Assembly: GCA_023229135.1 (NCBI GenBank)
Contig: JALNZT010000071.1
Span: 1-9,518, forward strand
Direction of reading: 5' to 3'
DNA length: 9,518 nt
DNA from: Bacteroidales bacterium
Lineage (GTDB): Bacteria; Bacteroidota; Bacteroidia; Bacteroidales; F082
In this document: one piece after another, positions 6,521 to 9,518 of the stretch
Numbering within the stretch: position 1 is the first letter of the stretch
Layout of the letters: each line of letters starts with the position of its first letter
Program-made: the position numbers and the translations under genes
Notes under the pieces: model-generated
Told to the model about the DNA's origin: nothing
Seen by the model: only the letters and a program-made list of their open reading frames with translations
The model's database searches: none

Positions 6521-6979
6521 ATGAAACGTAAAGAATTAATCGTAACGGCCATAAACAGCGGTACAGTAATAGACCATATTCCTGCCGACAAAGTTTTTCA
6601 GGTAATCAGAATACTGGATCTCGAATTATCACAAGATGAAATTTATTTCGGAACAAACCTCGTAAGCCAAAAATACGGCAGAAAAGGTATCATTAAGATT
6701 AGTCAGAAATATTTTAAGCCTCAGGAATCCGACAAAATTGCACTGGTTGCACCCACAGCTACACTGATCGAAATCAAGGACTTTGAAGTGGTACGCAAAA
6801 ATAATGTGAATATACCAGATAAGATTGAAAGAATAGCCAAGTGCTTTAATCCCAATTGCATAACGAACAAAGAGAACGTTCCAACGAAGTTCACGGTACT
6901 ACAAACTGATGGACAAATAAAGCTATCCTGTCATTATTGCGAAAAAACCACCTCGCAAAATAATATGGTTTTCTTTTAG
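6521..6979 (+). CDS. pyrI: Aspartate carbamoyltransferase, regulatory subunit
   Basis: PyrI binds nucleotide effectors and, through a zinc site, docks onto the PyrB trimers to form allosteric class B ATCase. The 152 residues match the family length. The N-terminal allosteric domain opens with the signature INSGTVIDHIPA (11-22), including the Asp18-His19 pair that contacts nucleotides in E. coli. Lys55/Lys59 (GRKGIIKI) and Lys93 lie where E. coli has effector-binding lysines. The zinc domain keeps all four cysteines, Cys108, Cys113, Cys137 and Cys140 (CFNPNC and CHYC). Feedback by CTP and activation by ATP are therefore expected but not shown. The start follows an A-rich AAAAAAGAG region. It is the second gene of pyrBI, and a terminator follows. 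Confidence 0.96.
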   Translation: MKRKELIVTAINSGTVIDHIPADKVFQVIRILDLELSQDEIYFGTNLVSQKYGRKGIIKISQKYFKPQESDKIALVAPTATLIEIKDFEVVRKNNVNIPDKIERIAKCFNPNCITNKENVPTKFTVLQTDGQIKLSCHYCEKTTSQNNMVFF

Positions 6980-7002
6980 ATTTTGAACTCCCAAAAAAAA
7001 CT

Positions 7003-7028
7003 TGCTGCAGAAGTAAGCAGCATTTTTT
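7003..7028 (+). terminator. Intrinsic terminator after pyrI
   Basis: TGCTGC (7003-7008) pairs with GCAGCA (7017-7022) around an eight-base loop, and six T residues follow (7023-7028). An A-tract precedes the stem. It lies 23 bases after the pyrI stop and separates pyrBI from the next operon. Confidence 0.7.
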
Positions 7029-7095
7029 AGTGAAAGACTATTAAATTAGGTGCTGTTTCGTTATTTTTCAAACATTCTTTGATGAAGCTTTGTTA

Positions 7096-7103
7096 TACAT
7101 TTG
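7096..7103 (+). promoter_or_regulatory. Bacteroidota -7 promoter element of the AlbA_2-yaaA operon
   Basis: TACATTTG matches TAnnTTTG exactly. TTTG at 7078-7081 could serve as the upstream element, but the 14-base spacer is shorter than the usual 19-21. Transcription from about 7107 would leave a leader of about 15 bases before the ATG at 7123. It would exclude the in-frame ATG at 7090, so this site decides the start of the next gene. Confidence 0.55.
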
Positions 7104-7122
7104 CAGTTTAGAAGCGCAACAG

Positions 7123-7824
7123 ATGAGTTTATATATCCAACAATTAATTGACGAAGGCGAACACCAGCAGCAGGATTTCAAGTTTGAAATTTCCGACAGC
7201 AAAAAGATTGCCCGTTCGCTCACTGCTTTTGCCAACACCGATGGCGGAAGGCTTTTGGTTGGCGTAAAAGACAATGGTGCCATTGCCGGCGTGCGTTCCG
7301 ACGAGGAAAAACACATGGTAGAAGCCGCTGCTCAATTGTATTGTCAGCCCGAAGTGAGCTACGCTACCAAGGAGTGGAATATTAACGGGAAGCTTGTGCT
7401 GGAAATTACTGTCCCAAAAAGTAAGCACCAAAAACACAAAGCACCTGACAAAAACAATAACTACAAGATTTTCGTTAGGGTAAACGATCAAAACCTGCTT
7501 GCTGACAGCATTTTGCTCAAAGTGTGGAAAAAACAGCAAAGCAAAGCGCCCGTAAAAATTGCTTTCACGGAAACAGAAATGCAGCTTTTGCGTTATTTGG
7601 ACGAATATCAACGCATTGAAATAGACCAATTCATGTCGATAGCACAAATCAAAAAGAGAAAAGCTGAAGGAATTCTGATAGATTTTATCCTGCTCGGCAT
7701 AATCCAGCTAAAACTCACTGAAAAGCATACCTGGTTTCAATTGCAAGACACCGGTTTTATGGGTCGTATCGGCGATTACAGCGGTATCTCCCATCCAATA
7801 ATCAAGCATATTGCCCTACAATAA
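7123..7824 (+). CDS. AlbA_2 (Schlafen-type) domain protein, putative DNA-binding/ATP-binding regulator
   Basis: The 233-residue protein has an N-terminal AlbA_2 domain (about 1-125; the 'divergent AAA-4' or COG2865-like family). Its signs are E13-x-QQQDFKFE (13-22), the AFANTDGGRLLVGVKDNG core (35-52) and the KIFVRVNDQN strand (115-124) before the usual helix. A predicted winged-helix-like segment follows (about 148-210: FTETEMQLLRYLDEYQ and later helices). It is shorter than full COG2865 proteins of 400-500 residues. Such proteins are often annotated as transcriptional regulators or ATP-binding proteins, mostly without experimental proof, so the molecular role is open. The start at 7123 is chosen over 7090 because the conserved region begins there and the promoter core lies between the two. 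It is first in a tight cluster: 14 bases to the exported protein, then 11 to yaaA. Confidence 0.75.
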   Translation: MSLYIQQLIDEGEHQQQDFKFEISDSKKIARSLTAFANTDGGRLLVGVKDNGAIAGVRSDEEKHMVEAAAQLYCQPEVSYATKEWNINGKLVLEITVPKSKHQKHKAPDKNNNYKIFVRVNDQNLLADSILLKVWKKQQSKAPVKIAFTETEMQLLRYLDEYQRIEIDQFMSIAQIKKRKAEGILIDFILLGIIQLKLTEKHTWFQLQDTGFMGRIGDYSGISHPIIKHIALQ

Positions 7825-7838
7825 CCCAAGAAATTAAA

Positions 7839-8513
7839 ATGAAAAAACTGAATATCTATACGATAGCTATTGTCACCGGAATTATTTTACTGACAAGCTT
7901 TTCGCAATTTGCAACAGCTCAGCAAACCGTCGAACCCCGCTTTCAACCAACTATTGGCTCACAGGCCGGATTTTATTCCACTACAAAAAGTCCGCTGTCA
8001 ACAACCGTAAACCTTGGGTTTGGTTTAAGCAGCCAGTTTTCGGGCAATACGATGACTTATCAGCAAATAAACCCAACAATTCGGTATCAGCTCAACGAGC
8101 GTTTCAGCCTTTTTGGTGGGATCACCTACACCAGTTTTCAGAATTTCGACACCTATTATATTAATAGCACCGAAAATAGCTTTGATTTACAAAGTTCAAA
8201 CTTTAACCTCGGTAAAATATTCGTTGGAGGAAGCTATATGGTAAATCCTAAACTGCGCCTCGATGGCATGATTTGGAAACAGCAAAACATGAATACCGAC
8301 AGTAAAGTACTGCTGAACGAAAAACCAAATTTTGATGCACAAGGCCTTCAGCTTCGCCTCAATTACCAGCTTAGCGACAAGGTTCAAATCAATGCAGCTT
8401 TCAGTTACAGTCAGGGCAATGACCCATTTTACAATCCATACAGGAACAACCCTTTTATGCCTGGTAGCTCCTCCCCTTTCTTTTTCAATGATGAAAACCC
8501 TTTTAACCGTTAA
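7839..8513 (+). CDS. Exported beta-rich protein of unknown function, possible outer-membrane barrel
   Basis: The 224-residue product begins with a clear Sec signal peptide: a KK n-region, a hydrophobic core (about 7-22) and a likely cleavage site after Ala27 (ATA|QQ). The mature part is rich in alternating aromatic and polar strands, with repeated turn-then-strand units such as NERFSLFGGITY, NPKLRLDGMIW and SDKVQINAAFSY. This recalls small outer-membrane beta-barrels in Bacteroidota. Against a complete barrel, the C-terminus is not a barrel strand ending in Phe. It is instead a Pro/Asn/Phe-rich tail (about 195-224) with recurring NPF/DPF/SPF triplets, ending NPFNR. There is no lipobox Cys. 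It is cotranscribed with the AlbA_2 gene and yaaA. I cannot assign a function; periplasmic or outer-membrane location is inferred. Confidence 0.75.
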   Translation: MKKLNIYTIAIVTGIILLTSFSQFATAQQTVEPRFQPTIGSQAGFYSTTKSPLSTTVNLGFGLSSQFSGNTMTYQQINPTIRYQLNERFSLFGGITYTSFQNFDTYYINSTENSFDLQSSNFNLGKIFVGGSYMVNPKLRLDGMIWKQQNMNTDSKVLLNEKPNFDAQGLQLRLNYQLSDKVQINAAFSYSQGNDPFYNPYRNNPFMPGSSSPFFFNDENPFNR

Positions 8514-8524
8514 AACAAATCAGC

Positions 8525-9289
8525 ATGTACCTTTTAATTTCGCCTGCTAAATCTTTAGATTTCAAAACCACACCTCAGGTAGAAAACTCAACAAAACCTA
8601 GCTTTGAAACTAAAGCAGCGCAAATCGTCAAAAGCGTCAAAAAGTTGAGCAATAGCGAATTAATGAAACTTATGTCGATAAGTAAAGATTTGGCAAACCT
8701 TAATTATGATCGTTTCCAGCAATGGGGAAGCACTCCGGATACAGAAAAGAGAGCTGCCCTATTTGCTTTCAAAGGCGATGTATATCAAGGCCTTAAAGCT
8801 GAAACTTTAACTAAAAATGAATTGCTTTACGCTCAATCGCATCTCGGCATACTCTCCGGCCTCTATGGAATACTACGCCCTTTAGACCTGATTGAGCCTT
8901 ATCGCCTTGAGATGGGAACAAATTTAAGCATCGGAAAAGCCAAAAATCTATATGACTTCTGGAAGGCTTCACTCAAAAAGCAACTGCTTGAGAACATGAA
9001 AGCCATTGAATCAGAAACCATTATAAACCTGGCCTCGCAGGAATACTTCAAAAGTATTCCAGTCAAAGAATTAAAAAAGCGCATTATTTCGCCTGTATTC
9101 AAAGACCTTAAAAACGGAGAGTACAAGATTGTCAGCTTCTATGCTAAGAAAGCCCGGGGGCAGATGACCCGCTATTTACTTCAAAACCAATCAGATGATC
9201 CGTCTATTCTCACAGCTTTTTCAGAAGAAGGATATACTTTTAATCCGCCTTTTTCTACTGAAAACACGCCGGTTTTTACGCGTGGATAA
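8525..9289 (+). CDS. yaaA: Peroxide stress protein YaaA (UPF0246/DUF328)
   Basis: YaaA is a cytosolic protein that in E. coli lowers free intracellular iron during hydrogen peroxide stress and so protects DNA from Fenton damage; a DNA-binding fold has been described for the family. The 254 residues match the family length. Motifs seen are MYLLISPAKSLDF (1-13), RAALFAFKGDVYQGL (76-90), SGLYGILRPLDLIEPYRLEMGT (111-132), the NLYDFW strand (141-146), NLASQEYF (168-175), FKDLKNGEYKIVSFYAKKARG (192-212) and FSEEGYTF near the end. All key blocks are present, so it looks intact. It is last in the cluster, 11 bases after the exported protein, and shares its promoter unless an internal one exists. No OxyR-type site was evident, and no convincing terminator follows. 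Confidence 0.95.
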   Translation: MYLLISPAKSLDFKTTPQVENSTKPSFETKAAQIVKSVKKLSNSELMKLMSISKDLANLNYDRFQQWGSTPDTEKRAALFAFKGDVYQGLKAETLTKNELLYAQSHLGILSGLYGILRPLDLIEPYRLEMGTNLSIGKAKNLYDFWKASLKKQLLENMKAIESETIINLASQEYFKSIPVKELKKRIISPVFKDLKNGEYKIVSFYAKKARGQMTRYLLQNQSDDPSILTAFSEEGYTFNPPFSTENTPVFTRG

Positions 9290-9371
9290 CCCTTCATAAA
9301 AATTATTTCCTTTTTAAAAGTGTCATTTTTAAGTATATATAAACTAATATCAATTTATTTAGAAAAAGAAC
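9290..9371. other. AT-rich spacer after yaaA
   Basis: This spacer contains no gene. A weak AAAGTG/CATTTT pairing near 9317-9333 is the only hint of a terminator, and I do not call one. Confidence 0.4.
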
Positions 9372-9401
9372 TTGCGTGCAATAAGAAAGAATCTATCTTT
9401 G
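9372..9401 (+). promoter_or_regulatory. Well-formed Bacteroidota promoter (-33 TTG, 19-base spacer, -7 TATCTTTG)
   Basis: TTG at 9372-9374 is separated by 19 bases from TATCTTTG at 9394-9401, which matches both consensus elements and their spacing. AT-rich DNA just upstream (9300-9365) could act as an UP-like element. Transcription should begin near 9406. It is the best-formed promoter core in the window, of the kind often seen before stable RNA or ribosomal genes. Confidence 0.65.
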
Positions 9402-9406
9402 CACTC

Positions 9407-9518
9407 CCAAACACAACAAACGCGTTGTACAACGGGGCAAGTTCATCTAACAAGACTGGTAGGGTAAAAGAGATTTACAGGTTTTAAGCACGCTTGGAGC
9501 GACAGCAGGGAAGGCTTA
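9407..9518 (+). ncRNA. Structured non-coding transcript or long 5' leader of unknown class (3' end outside window)
   Basis: Downstream of the promoter the base composition shifts towards GC, and all three forward frames contain stop codons. Local folds follow one another: the perfect palindrome CGTTGTACAACG (9423-9434), GTAAA-agaga-TTTAC (9464-9478), CGCT-TGG-AGCG (9491-9501), and an outer TAAGC (9485-9489) with GCTTA (9514-9518). I could not match it to tRNA, tmRNA, RNase P RNA, SRP RNA or a riboswitch from memory. It may be a small stable RNA or the leader of a gene beyond the right edge. Start and extent are inferred from the promoter. Confidence 0.35.

Noticed and set aside
7090..7122. 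ATG at 7090 as start of the AlbA_2 protein
   Set aside because: It lies upstream of the -7 box at 7096-7103, and the added residues do not belong to the domain.
9407..9518. Right-edge RNA as tmRNA, RNase P RNA, SRP RNA or a cobalamin riboswitch
   Set aside because: The hallmark segments I know for these RNAs are absent. The GGTTTT...GGGAA spacing only faintly recalls a cobalamin riboswitch, and the part that would decide it is outside the window.
1..9518. CRISPR array, mobile element, phage or defence system
   Set aside because: I found no direct-repeat arrays, transposase or integrase genes, or target-site duplications. Most genes are housekeeping, and AlbA_2 alone is not enough to call a defence system.

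Overview
The window looks like ordinary chromosome of a Bacteroidota (Bacteroidetes) bacterium, probably Bacteroidales or a relative. The base for this is repeated matches to the phylum's own promoter core (TAnnTTTG at about -7) in front of several genes, A-rich ribosome-binding regions in place of strong Shine-Dalgarno sequences, moderate GC with very AT-rich spacers, and the protein families present. The placement is inferred by eye; no database search was run. I see no insertion sequence, phage gene, CRISPR array, tRNA or rRNA.

Layout. (1) 1-1006: the 3' end of purK and all of purE, overlapping by four bases; together they turn AIR into CAIR in purine synthesis. (2) 1007-1475: a structured, non-conserved-looking spacer and a small orphan membrane protein. 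(3) 1496-3283, minus strand: argS, with its promoter just upstream. (4) 3284-3828: a very AT-rich 545-base spacer with a 16-bp perfect palindrome and the promoter of the next gene. (5) 3829-5169: a P-loop protein of the archaeal cyclic 2,3-diphosphoglycerate synthetase family, closed by a strong terminator. (6) 5170-6979: a leader region and the pyrB-pyrI operon for class B aspartate transcarbamoylase, followed by a terminator. (7) 7096-9289: a likely three-gene operon, made of an AlbA_2 (Schlafen-type) putative DNA-binding protein, an exported beta-rich protein, and the peroxide-stress protein YaaA. (8) 9290-9518: an AT-rich spacer, then the best-formed promoter of the window driving a GC-richer, structured, apparently non-coding transcript that runs off the end.

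The most interesting region is the pyrB leader (5344-5586). A promoter-like -7 box is followed by a strong intrinsic terminator about 95 bases before pyrB. An upstream segment can pair either with its own 5' neighbour or with the terminator's loop and stem. An open frame also runs straight through the terminator, and its stop overlaps the pyrB start codon (ATGA). This is the layout expected of transcription attenuation, recalling the enterobacterial pyrL-pyrBI leader in outline, although nothing here proves it works. The second point of interest is the unidentified structured RNA at the right end; the third is an archaeal-type cDPG synthetase homologue in a bacterium, where its role is unclear.
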